DNA from: Deltaproteobacteria bacterium
GTDB taxonomy: Bacteria > Desulfobacterota > Desulfobulbia > Desulfobulbales > Desulfocapsaceae
Direction: 5' to 3'
Assembly: GCA_021779275.1 (NCBI GenBank)
Contig: JAJYAX010000015.1
Coordinates: forward strand, 1 to 10,931
DNA length: 10,931 bases
The translations under genes were made by a program, and so were the position numbers. Position 1 is the stretch's first letter. The number at the start of each line of letters is the position of its first letter. This document shows positions 5,066 to 10,931 of the stretch, in pieces. The notes below the pieces were generated by a model, which saw nothing but the letters and a program-made list of their open reading frames with translations, had not been told where the DNA came from and ran no database searches.

Positions 5066-7927
5066 TCAATGCAAACGCTTCATATAATCGTGAACACAGG
5101 TCATGAGTCTTTCCTTGTCAAGCTTGATATGATATTCATCAATGCCCACCGCTTTCCCTTTGGCCACATCTTCTTCTCCTGCCAGTGTCGTCAGCGCCAC
5201 AATAGGCATTTGGGAGAATCGCGGATCTTTGCGTATTATCTCGGTAAGTTGAAAACCATTCATATTCGGCATCTCAATATCCGTGACAACCATGGAAACG
5301 AGATCAGCATTCTGTTGGAGGAGATCCCAGGCGATTTGGCCGTCTTCGCCTTCAATGACGTTGTATCCGGCCTCCGTCATATATCCTTTCACCTGATTGC
5401 GGAAGAAGTTCGAGTCTTCAGCGATAAGGATCGTTGGAGCCGGGGACTCTGATCCTTCTGTTATTTCGAAGACATCTTTGCCCTCAAACCATTCCGGATA
5501 GAGTGTCTGGACAATTTCAAAGACATTTACAAGCATGGTGGTATGTTTGCCGATGATCACGGATCCCATAATCCCTGTCTGCCGCAGGGTGACGCCATCA
5601 ATTTCTGTTGCGATTTCAATGGCATCTATCGGGCCGATCGCCAGAAGTCCTATGAGTCGTGAGGCGATTTTGAAAACAATAACAAGCAGATCGTCGTTGT
5701 CCGCCAGTGGATGCACCGAGGCGACATCATCGACACAGATGAGCGACAGACTGCCGTCACGATACTGCATCACACGTTTTCCACCCAGATCCTCGATATC
5801 GGACCGTTTGATTTTTTCAATCCGTTCAACCTGGTTCAGAGGGACGGCAAATTGCTCTATTTCAGCATTTCTGAAAACCAGAAGGGCCTGCTTGTCTTTT
5901 TGCGCCCGTCTCGCCTCTTCTTGGGCGACAGCCACTTCATGGGCCCTGTCGGTTCCTGTGACGGAGGTGAGACGCGCCATCCTTGCAAGATTGGCGACAT
6001 CGAGAATCAAGGCGATACGGCCATCACCCATAATTGTTGCGCCGGCATATCCTTTACACTGCTGTAGATGACGACCCAGAGGCTTGATGACAATCTCTTC
6101 GGAATCCTGCAGTCGATCCACAATAAGGCCGTATTTCATGGCGCCGGTGGAAACGACTACGATATTGAGGGCGCTGGCAGGCGAGGTTCTCCGGTCTGCG
6201 TTTTTTCGTTCTCCCCCCGTACCCTTGGGAGTTTCAGAGACCTTTTCTTCTTGCTGGGCTGTGCGAAAAGAAGGTGTTGTAAGCCCACGGCGGTCGGAAA
6301 TCATTTCCCTTCGATCCTCTTTCAGTGTTCTTTCCGAATCATCCCAAAAGGTCCGTGGTACACCGATGACATCTGCAAGGCGTATTAAGGGAAGCAGATT
6401 GCCGCGCAATCGAACGACCTCGGCATTTCCAACCCTTTCAACCCGTTCTTTCACCTGGCCTGCCGGGATGCGCAGGAGTTCTTCCAGGTTGACCTGGGGG
6501 ATGGCATACCTCTCGCCACCCATCATGATAATCTGGCAGGGAATGATTGCCAGCGTAAGGGGGAGTTTAATGGATATTGTGGTTCCATGGCCGACCTCGG
6601 AGATGATATCGACATTGCCGCCCAGTTGATCGAGATTGGTTTTGACGACATCCATGCCGACTCCTCGGCCTGATACGTCGGTAACCTCTTTCGCGGTAGA
6701 AAAACCGGGAAGGAAGATGAGATTGACTTTTTCCTTGTCGGACATGATCTGGGCCTGTTCGGCCGTGAGCAGTCCCTTGTTTACGGCACTTGCGGCCAAC
6801 ACATCTCCATCCAGTCCTTTTCCGTCATCGCTGATCTCAATGACCACCTGGCCCGCCTCGTGATATGCCTTCAGGATAACCAGTCCGGTCGCATCCTTGC
6901 CCAGGCGTTTTCGTTCGGCGGGTGTTTCGATGCCATGATCAACGGAATTACGAACCAGATGGGTCAGTGGATCGTTGATGGCTTCGATGATCGTCCTATC
7001 GAGTTCCACATCCTTGCCGACGATGGTAAGATCGATATTTTTTTTCAGTTTGCTGGACAGATCCCGGACAACGCGGGGGAATTTACTGAAGACATTGCCG
7101 ATGGGCTGCATGCGCGTCAGCATGATTGCTTCCTGGAGCTCGGAGGTGATAAGATCGATACGTTGTCCAACCCCCTCTGCATTGCGAAAATCCTCCGATC
7201 CGATGGTCTGCAACAGCTGGTTTCTGCTGAGTACAAGCTCTCCCGCCAGGTTCATCAGCTGGTCGAGAAGACTGACATGCACCCTGATGGTTGATTCGAC
7301 CTTCTGCTGTGGTTTTACGCCATCGTCCGCCAGGGCTGAGGGGGGGGAGGGGCTGAAGGATTCGGCGTTTGAGGATTTTTTCAGTACCGCCGGAACGGGT
7401 TCGTGATCGTCTTCAAACTCAGCCTCCTCTGCTTCAGGCTCAGGCTCGGGTTCGGATTCAGGCTCCGGTTCGGGGACAGGTTTCTGCTTTGGTTCTGCAG
7501 AGCGCTTTGCGGGTGTCTCGGCTGCGGCGGCAGGAGGCGGATTTCCTGCTGCTATTGCATTGAGAGGAATAAGGTGCTCGGTAATATCGACATCGTTGCT
7601 CGATTGTACGTCTTCAACCATCCGTTGGAGCTGGTCCGCTCCAAGCAGAAGAACGTTAATGTTTTCCGGGGTTGGGACCAGTTTTTTGCTGCGTATCATG
7701 CCGAGGATGTTTTCCATGGCATGGGACAGCTCCTGGATTGTGGTGAGACCCATGAATCCGGCGCCGCCCTTGATTGAATGGGCAGCCCGGAAAACCTTAT
7801 TGACCAGATCCTCGTCGATATTTGCCCCTGCCTCCTCGATGGCAAGAAGATCATTTTCAATGTCGGCAAGATGCTCCAATGACTCTTCAATGAATCCCTG
7901 TAATATCTCGTCATCTTCTATTTGCAT
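5066..7927 (-). CDS. cheA: Hybrid chemotaxis histidine kinase CheA (Hpt - dimerisation - ATPase - CheW - CheW - receiver)
   Basis: A 953-residue hybrid kinase, longer than the roughly 650-residue classical CheA. In order: Hpt domain (about 4-105) with phospho-histidine H50 in AHSIKGGAG; a Pro/Glu-rich linker (about 130-208); dimerisation helices (about 210-275); an HATPase domain (about 310-460) with N-box H323/N327/D330, G1 DDGKG (367-371), G2 GRGVGMD (420-426) and GHGT (446-449); a CheW-like domain (463-650) split by a charged insert at about 525-587; a second, divergent CheW-like domain (about 685-820); and a C-terminal receiver (831-953) with acidic E837-D838, phospho-acceptor D883 in VTDIEMPNMNG, and K935 in a KLD rather than KP context. 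No separate P2 CheY/CheB-docking domain is recognisable. The start has an excellent AAGGAG, 8 nt before the ATG. It is the first gene of the cheA-cheW-cheB-cheR-regulator operon. The fused receiver may act as output, phosphate sink or feedback module. Confidence 0.96.
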   Translation of the reverse strand: MQIEDDEILQGFIEESLEHLADIENDLLAIEEAGANIDEDLVNKVFRAAHSIKGGAGFMGLTTIQELSHAMENILGMIRSKKLVPTPENINVLLLGADQLQRMVEDVQSSNDVDITEHLIPLNAIAAGNPPPAAAAETPAKRSAEPKQKPVPEPEPESEPEPEPEAEEAEFEDDHEPVPAVLKKSSNAESFSPSPPSALADDGVKPQQKVESTIRVHVSLLDQLMNLAGELVLSRNQLLQTIGSEDFRNAEGVGQRIDLITSELQEAIMLTRMQPIGNVFSKFPRVVRDLSSKLKKNIDLTIVGKDVELDRTIIEAINDPLTHLVRNSVDHGIETPAERKRLGKDATGLVILKAYHEAGQVVIEISDDGKGLDGDVLAASAVNKGLLTAEQAQIMSDKEKVNLIFLPGFSTAKEVTDVSGRGVGMDVVKTNLDQLGGNVDIISEVGHGTTISIKLPLTLAIIPCQIIMMGGERYAIPQVNLEELLRIPAGQVKERVERVGNAEVVRLRGNLLPLIRLADVIGVPRTFWDDSERTLKEDRREMISDRRGLTTPSFRTAQQEEKVSETPKGTGGERKNADRRTSPASALNIVVVSTGAMKYGLIVDRLQDSEEIVIKPLGRHLQQCKGYAGATIMGDGRIALILDVANLARMARLTSVTGTDRAHEVAVAQEEARRAQKDKQALLVFRNAEIEQFAVPLNQVERIEKIKRSDIEDLGGKRVMQYRDGSLSLICVDDVASVHPLADNDDLLVIVFKIASRLIGLLAIGPIDAIEIATEIDGVTLRQTGIMGSVIIGKHTTMLVNVFEIVQTLYPEWFEGKDVFEITEGSESPAPTILIAEDSNFFRNQVKGYMTEAGYNVIEGEDGQIAWDLLQQNADLVSMVVTDIEMPNMNGFQLTEIIRKDPRFSQMPIVALTTLAGEEDVAKGKAVGIDEYHIKLDKERLMTCVHDYMKRLH
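7418..7480 (-). repeat. Low-complexity Pro-Glu repeat in the CheA linker
   Basis: Degenerate 6-bp units encode alternating Pro-Glu (CheA residues about 150-165) followed by an acidic run to residue 170. The stretch tethers the Hpt domain to the kinase core and is likely extended and flexible. Such tracts can change length between strains by slippage. Confidence 0.6.
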
Positions 7928-7934
7928 ATGTTTT

Positions 7935-7941
7935 ACTCCTT
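7935..7941 (-). promoter_or_regulatory. Strong ribosome binding site of cheA
   Basis: AAGGAGT on the minus strand ends 7 nt before the cheA ATG (8 nt from the AAGGAG core). It is one of the best Shine-Dalgarno matches in the window and fixes the cheA start at 7927. Confidence 0.75.
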
Positions 7942-7969
7942 CGGATTAAGTAATATCGAGGTTTACATA

Positions 7970-7990
7970 ATCCATTTTATACATATGGAT
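7970..7990. repeat. Inverted repeat over the candidate cheA -10 region
   Basis: ATCCAT (7970-7975) and ATGGAT (7985-7990) are perfect inverted arms with a 9-bp AT-rich spacer. The spacer holds the candidate -10 hexamer, so a dimeric regulator bound here could block transcription. The arms are short and chance is a real alternative. Confidence 0.3.
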
Positions 7991-8003
7991 ATTTGAATGT
8001 ACA
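7976..8003 (-). promoter_or_regulatory. cheA: Possible sigma70-type promoter of the chemotaxis operon
   Basis: On the minus strand, TGTACA (8003-7998) and TATAAA (7981-7976) are separated by 16 bp, scoring 4/6 and 5/6 against TTGACA/TATAAT. They would give a leader of roughly 40 nt before cheA. The 170-bp gap after the isomerase gene makes an independent promoter plausible. No sigma28 or sigma54 consensus was found in this gap. Confidence 0.35.
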
Positions 8004-8097
8004 GGGAATTATTTATTGAGGAAATATTTGCGGAAGGCCCCGGGTTTTTGGTTTTCCGGTTTTGAAAATCCTGCTCAATCTTCTTCTGATAAATATC

Positions 8098-8544
8098 TTA
8101 TAAGGATTTATCCAGAGCGGTGACGGTCAGATCATAGGTGAGATGGTGGCCAGCCAGCGGGTGATTGTAGTCAACGACGATGGTTTCCTCGTTGACTTCG
8201 AGTACGGTGGCGGGAACCTGGTGTTGTTGGCCATCTTTTTCTACGTTCAAGGAGAGAATCATTCCGGGAGTTGGGTTTATCTTCTTGCTGAAGGTCTTCC
8301 GGTTCAGGGTATGAAGCAGTTCTTTTCTTCTGGGGCCGAACCCTTCTTCCGGTGGCAGGCGGACACTTTTTTTGCCGCCGACGGCCATGCCTAACAACGC
8401 CTGCTCCAAGGTCGGAGGAACGTCACTGTTGCCCATTGTAATAATCAGTGGATTCTGTTCAGTTACAGTTGCAAACACGTTCCCATCGTCCAATTTCCCC
8501 GTGTAGGTGATGGTCACAGTGTCTTTATCTTCTATACAGTGCAT
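8098..8544 (-). CDS. FKBP-type peptidyl-prolyl cis-trans isomerase, SlyD/FkpB-like
   Basis: A 148-residue protein of the SlyD/SlpA class, which isomerises Xaa-Pro bonds and acts as a holding chaperone in the cytoplasm (no signal peptide). The FKBP domain is split (about 5-68 and 119-148) around an insert-in-flap chaperone domain (about 72-117). Matching motifs are VTITYTGKLDDG (10-21), TLEQALLGM (45-53), EEGFGPR (66-72) and NHPLAG (127-132). The length matches FkpB rather than E. coli SlyD: the His/Cys-rich metal-binding tail is absent. The ATG at 8544 is chosen because AGAGGAG (8559-8553) lies 8 nt before it. A TTG three bases upstream is in frame but would be only 5 nt from that site. The gene is divergent from hisI and 170 bp upstream of cheA on the same strand. 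Confidence 0.9.
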   Translation of the reverse strand: MHCIEDKDTVTITYTGKLDDGNVFATVTEQNPLIITMGNSDVPPTLEQALLGMAVGGKKSVRLPPEEGFGPRRKELLHTLNRKTFSKKINPTPGMILSLNVEKDGQQHQVPATVLEVNEETIVVDYNHPLAGHHLTYDLTVTALDKSL

Positions 8545-8599
8545 CAAAGCGGCTCCTCTTGGTGAATATTAAAAAATGACGGATGTTCTTTTGAGGACC

Positions 8600-8628
8600 A
8601 TGCTATCCCAAAACATCGCTTTTTACAA
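8600..8628 (-). promoter_or_regulatory. Candidate sigma70 promoter of the isomerase gene
   Basis: On the minus strand, TTGTAA (8628-8623) and TAGCAT (8605-8600) are separated by exactly 17 bp, each 4/6 to consensus. Transcription would begin near 8593, about 50 nt before the ATG at 8544, which suits the position. Confidence 0.4.
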
Positions 8629-8704
8629 TATCATGATTGACTCCCGGAAAAAGTATCGATGCCGGTCTGAAATTGACGAGAGCATGAATATGAATGGCCT
8701 GATC

Positions 8705-8733
8705 TTGACAAAAAAATATCATCTGCATACTGT
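8705..8733 (+). promoter_or_regulatory. hisI: Candidate sigma70 promoter of hisI-hisG-engB
   Basis: A perfect TTGACA (8705-8710) is followed after 17 bp by TACTGT (8728-8733), which keeps the first, second and last bases of TATAAT. Start of transcription would be near 8740, giving a leader of about 90 nt before hisI at 8831. No His-rich leader peptide or attenuator hairpin was seen in that leader. Confidence 0.45.
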
Positions 8734-8740
8734 AGTCACC

Positions 8741-8758
8741 TTAGTAATTTTAGTAATT
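8741..8758 (+). repeat. Perfect tandem 9-bp repeat in the hisI leader
   Basis: TTAGTAATT occurs twice, head to tail with no gap (8741-8749, 8750-8758), just downstream of the candidate hisI promoter. It could be a tandem binding site in the initially transcribed region or a slippage product. Confidence 0.5.
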
Positions 8759-8830
8759 GGATTGAAATGAATCTCATTAATGGATACGGTTCTTATTAAC
8801 TTCTTGTTGTCCGAGATAATTGGGTTAAAA

Positions 8831-9214
8831 ATGATAGACCTGGATTTTTCAAAAAACGCTGACGGGTTACTTCCGGCCGTTGTTCAAGAGTATGAACGTG
8901 GCGATATTCTGATGCTTGCCTATATAAACCGCGAATCCTGGGAACGGACATTGAGGACCGGAAAGGCCCATTACTGGAGCCGATCAAGGAAAAAGATATG
9001 GTTGAAGGGAGAATCGTCCGGCCATGTCCAGATCATCCGTGATATCCTGATTGATTGCGACAATGACACCGTGGTCTTCAAGGTGGAGCAGATTGGCGGC
9101 GCGGCCTGCCATACGGGGTACCGCTCTTGTTTCTATCGTCGGGTTAATGGCCTTGAATTGCAGATAATCGGCGAACGGATCTTTGATCCCGATACGGTGT
9201 ATAAAAAGAGCTGA
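8831..9214 (+). CDS. hisI: Phosphoribosyl-AMP cyclohydrolase HisI
   Basis: A 127-residue cytosolic enzyme that opens the adenine ring of phosphoribosyl-AMP, the third step of histidine synthesis. It is monofunctional: no HisE (pyrophosphohydrolase) domain follows. The motifs are complete: DGLLPAV (11-17), [10 protein letters not shown] (27-36), YWSRSR (48-53), GESSGHVQ (60-67), the metal-binding D75-C-D77-N-D79, and Zn-ligand cysteines C93 in AACHTG and C100 in RSCFYR. An in-frame ATG at 8780 would add 17 residues that do not resemble the family. The ATG at 8831 begins with the typical MIDLDF and gives the usual length, although its ribosome binding site is weak (GGG 6 nt upstream). HisG follows after 58 bp. 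Confidence 0.93.
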   Translation: MIDLDFSKNADGLLPAVVQEYERGDILMLAYINRESWERTLRTGKAHYWSRSRKKIWLKGESSGHVQIIRDILIDCDNDTVVFKVEQIGGAACHTGYRSCFYRRVNGLELQIIGERIFDPDTVYKKS

Positions 9215-9272
9215 AAGGCCTTGTGTTATGAGAACGAACTGAAATTATATGGAACCATGATCGGAGAGAAGA

Positions 9273-10145
9273 ATGAATCAATTGAAACTCGGCCTTCCGA
9301 AAGGAAGTCTGGAAAAAGCTACAATCGCCCTTTTTGAAAGTGCCGGGTGGCTTATTAAACCGACTGCCAGAAATTATTTTCCCGAGATAGACGATCCTGA
9401 ACTTGCCTGTTCGATCTGCCGCCCTCAGGAGATGTCCCGATATGTGGAAAGCGGAATGCTTGATGCGGGGATTACCGGCAAGGACTGGACCATGGAGAAT
9501 CAATCCGAGGCCGTTCTCGTCTGTGATCTGGTCTATTCCAAGGTCAGCAGGAGGCCGACCCGCTGGATAATAGCAGTCGCGGGTAACTCCGATATCAGGA
9601 AACTTGAGGATCTGGAGGGGAAAAAAATCTCCACGGAGCTTGTCAACGTAGCCAGGCGGTTTTTTGCCTCGCGGAACATCAATGTCGAGATAGAATTTTC
9701 CTGGGGAGCAACGGAAGCCAAGGTTGTTTCAGGCCTTGTCGACGCCATAGTGGAGGTGACGGAGACGGAGAGCACAATTCGCGCCCATGGTCTGCGTATC
9801 ATCCATGAACTGATGGAATCGAATACCCAGTTTATTGCCAACAAGGAATCATGGAATGATCCATGGAAGCGTGAAAAGATTGAGAATATGGCAATGTTGC
9901 TTCAGGGGGCGCTGCGGGCGGACCGGATTGTCGGTCTGAAAATGAATGTCTCACAGGAGAGGCTTGATGAGGTTGTCGGCTTGCTCCCGAGTCTGAATGC
10001 GCCAACGATTGCAAATCTCTATCAGAAGAGTTGGTTCTCCGTGGAAACGGTGGTTTCCGAGGATGAGGTCCGTGATCTCATACCGAAATTGAAAAAACAT
10101 GGCGCCGAGGGAATCATTGAGTATTCTCTGAATAAGGTCATCTGA
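9273..10145 (+). CDS. hisG: ATP phosphoribosyltransferase HisG (long form)
   Basis: A 290-residue enzyme joining ATP and PRPP, the first and feedback-regulated step of histidine synthesis. The catalytic part (about 1-212) begins LGLPKGSLE (6-14), has DAGITGKDW (64-72), and carries the PRPP-binding motif around 157-168 (DAIVEVTETEST). Residues about 213-290 are the ACT-like HisG C-terminal domain that binds histidine. This is therefore the hexameric long form that does not need HisZ. GGAG lies 6 nt before the ATG at 9273. The stop codon overlaps the ATG of a 13-codon frame (TGATG) leading to engB. Confidence 0.95.
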   Translation: MNQLKLGLPKGSLEKATIALFESAGWLIKPTARNYFPEIDDPELACSICRPQEMSRYVESGMLDAGITGKDWTMENQSEAVLVCDLVYSKVSRRPTRWIIAVAGNSDIRKLEDLEGKKISTELVNVARRFFASRNINVEIEFSWGATEAKVVSGLVDAIVEVTETESTIRAHGLRIIHELMESNTQFIANKESWNDPWKREKIENMAMLLQGALRADRIVGLKMNVSQERLDEVVGLLPSLNAPTIANLYQKSWFSVETVVSEDEVRDLIPKLKKHGAEGIIEYSLNKVI

Positions 10146-10186
10146 TGGGATACCGGGCCTTATTTTCCCCCTTGGAATACGTATGA
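10145..10186 (+). CDS. Possible 13-codon coupling frame between hisG and engB
   Basis: The ATG shares its first base with the hisG stop (TGATG). The frame encodes MGYRALFSPLEYV and stops in TGA, which overlaps the engB ATG as ATGA. An AAGG at the end of hisG (near 10133-10136) is placed like a ribosome binding site for it. It would carry ribosomes from hisG to engB across a 37-bp gap where the engB ribosome binding site is weak. No homology is expected for so short a peptide, and chance cannot be excluded. Confidence 0.3.
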   Translation: MGYRALFSPLEYV

Positions 10187-10779
10187 ACCTCTCGAACCCC
10201 CAGTTTCTACTCAGTGTGCACAACCTGAAACAACTCCCCGGGCCGGAGTTTCCTGAGGTTGCCTTTGCCGGCAGGTCCAATGTGGGAAAATCCAGCCTGA
10301 TCAATACACTCTTGGGGCGGAAGAACCTGGTTAAAGTGAGTGGCCGCCCGGGAAAAACCCAGGGGCTGAATTATTTTCTGGTAGGAGACCGGTTATATTT
10401 TGTCGATCTTCCCGGTTATGGGTATGCAAAGGTCGAAAAGGGCATGCAGATAGGATGGCAGGCGTTAATTACGACCTATCTGGAGACACGTGCAACCCTG
10501 GCCTGTGTCGTCGTTATCCTGGATATCCGCCATCCTCCCAAGCCCCAGGATACCCAGTTGATCGGCTGGTTGAGACAGGCGGATATCGCCATAGTCCCCG
10601 TTTATACGAAGATAGACAAACTCTCCGGCAATGAAAAGATCAGGAATGCAGCGATGCTTGATGCAGGCCACAGCATTCATTCCGACAATCGAGTCCTGTT
10701 TTCAGCCAAGACTGGACAGGGGCGGGATGAATTGGAACGGGCTATTTCCACCCGCATTGGAGACGTTGAATCCTCGTGA
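10183..10779 (+). CDS. engB: Ribosome-biogenesis GTPase EngB (YihA/YsxC)
   Basis: A 198-residue TrmE-Era-like GTPase needed for late assembly of the large ribosomal subunit. All nucleotide-binding motifs are present: G1 GRSNVGKSS (30-38, K36), G2 T59 in PGKTQ, G3 DLPGYG (75-80), G4 TKIDK (142-146) and G5 SAKTG (174-178). Length is normal for the family. The ribosome binding site before the ATG at 10183 is poor (GGA about 6 nt upstream), consistent with coupling to upstream translation. It is the last gene of the hisI-hisG-engB unit and faces lepA. Confidence 0.95.
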   Translation: MNLSNPQFLLSVHNLKQLPGPEFPEVAFAGRSNVGKSSLINTLLGRKNLVKVSGRPGKTQGLNYFLVGDRLYFVDLPGYGYAKVEKGMQIGWQALITTYLETRATLACVVVILDIRHPPKPQDTQLIGWLRQADIAIVPVYTKIDKLSGNEKIRNAAMLDAGHSIHSDNRVLFSAKTGQGRDELERAISTRIGDVESS

Positions 10780-10831
10780 TTTTTTGGAATGCCGTGGGAA
10801 AACCGCCCCTGGCTGCCGCAATTTGAAATTC
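10780..10831. other. Convergent gap between engB and lepA
   Basis: This 52-bp gap separates the ends of two converging genes. Only an imperfect GC-rich inverted repeat is visible (near 10790-10813, two 3-bp stems around a 2x2 internal loop), with no T-tract on either side. I cannot support an intrinsic terminator. Confidence 0.3.
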
Positions 10832-10931
10832 TTACTGTTCAGACTTCAAGACCGAGAGGAAGGCTTTTTGGGGTATCTCCACGTTTCCAACGGTCTTCAT
10901 CCTCTTCTTCCCTGCCTTTTGTTTTTCGAGC
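10832..10931 (-). CDS. lepA: Elongation factor 4 LepA, C-terminal fragment (continues past the window)
   Basis: Only the last 32 codons and the TAA stop are inside the window; the gene enters from the right edge on the minus strand. The fragment starts [20 protein letters not shown] and continues [12 protein letters not shown]. It closely matches the conserved LepA C-terminus (E. coli: [27 protein letters not shown]). LepA is a translational GTPase that acts on the ribosome; this basic tail belongs to its unique C-terminal domain. The match is short but highly characteristic. Confidence 0.85.
   Translation of the reverse strand, partial: LEKQKAGKKRMKTVGNVEIPQKAFLSVLKSEQ

Noticed and set aside
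5535..7949. Several plus-strand frames of 100-180 residues opposite cheA (for example 5535-6071, 6084-6629, 6975-7406)
   Set aside because: They are Ser/Arg-rich antisense shadows of a strongly supported cheA reading frame, with no family motifs.
8576..8770. 64-residue plus-strand frame upstream of hisI
   Set aside because: It has no ribosome binding site and no motif, and it overlaps the candidate divergent promoters, which explain the region better.
8780..8830. N-terminal extension of HisI from the ATG at 8780
   Set aside because: The 17 extra residues are unlike the HisI family, and the ATG at 8831 gives the standard start and length.
9215..9272. Two tiny frames in the hisI-hisG gap (5 and 3 codons)
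   Set aside because: Neither overlaps the flanking stop or start codons or has a ribosome binding site; frames this short are expected by chance.
1..10931. CRISPR arrays, insertion sequences, tRNA or rRNA genes, phage or defence genes
   Set aside because: No regularly spaced repeats, transposase-like frames, attachment-site duplications or RNA gene signatures were seen on either strand.

Overview
The window looks like chromosomal DNA from a Gram-negative, probably anaerobic bacterium of the Desulfobacterota (the former delta-proteobacteria), perhaps the Desulfobulbales. This is an inference from protein style: a CheA-CheW-CheW-receiver hybrid kinase, a long-form HisG beside a monofunctional HisI, and an exported pentapeptide-repeat protein. 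Base composition looks moderate and even. I see no insertion sequence, tRNA, rRNA, CRISPR array or prophage gene.

Layout. (1) Positions 1-260 hold no convincing gene. (2) Positions 261-1943 (+) are a two-gene unit: an exported staphylococcal-nuclease-type protein, then an exported protein with two pentapeptide-repeat solenoids, each opened by a CxxC motif and joined by a long charged linker. (3) Positions 1978-7927 (-) are a chemosensory operon read right to left: cheA, cheW, cheB, cheR and a single-receiver response regulator with a helical tail. Spacing is tight (16 bp cheA-cheW, 8-bp overlap cheW-cheB, 52 bp cheB-cheR, 10 bp cheR-regulator). (4) Positions 8098-8544 (-) encode a short SlyD/FkpB-type peptidyl-prolyl isomerase. 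(5) A divergent spacer of about 285 bp has candidate promoters facing both ways. (6) Positions 8831-10779 (+) are hisI, hisG and engB. (7) At the right edge, the last 32 codons of lepA run on the minus strand, convergent with engB.

How the genes work together. CheA, CheW, CheB and CheR form a nearly complete adaptation-capable signalling core, but no receptor, separate classical CheY, CheZ, CheC/X or CheD is encoded here. Output may go through the receiver fused to CheA, through the operon's last gene, or through a CheY elsewhere. HisG and HisI catalyse steps 1 and 3 of histidine synthesis; HisE (step 2) is not in the window. EngB and LepA are ribosome-associated GTPases in separate convergent units.

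Most genes are ordinary. The parts most worth a second look are the duplicated CxxC-capped pentapeptide protein next to a nuclease, the CheA architecture with its orphan regulator, and a 13-codon frame that exactly bridges the hisG stop and the engB start. I see no clear sign of an entirely new system.
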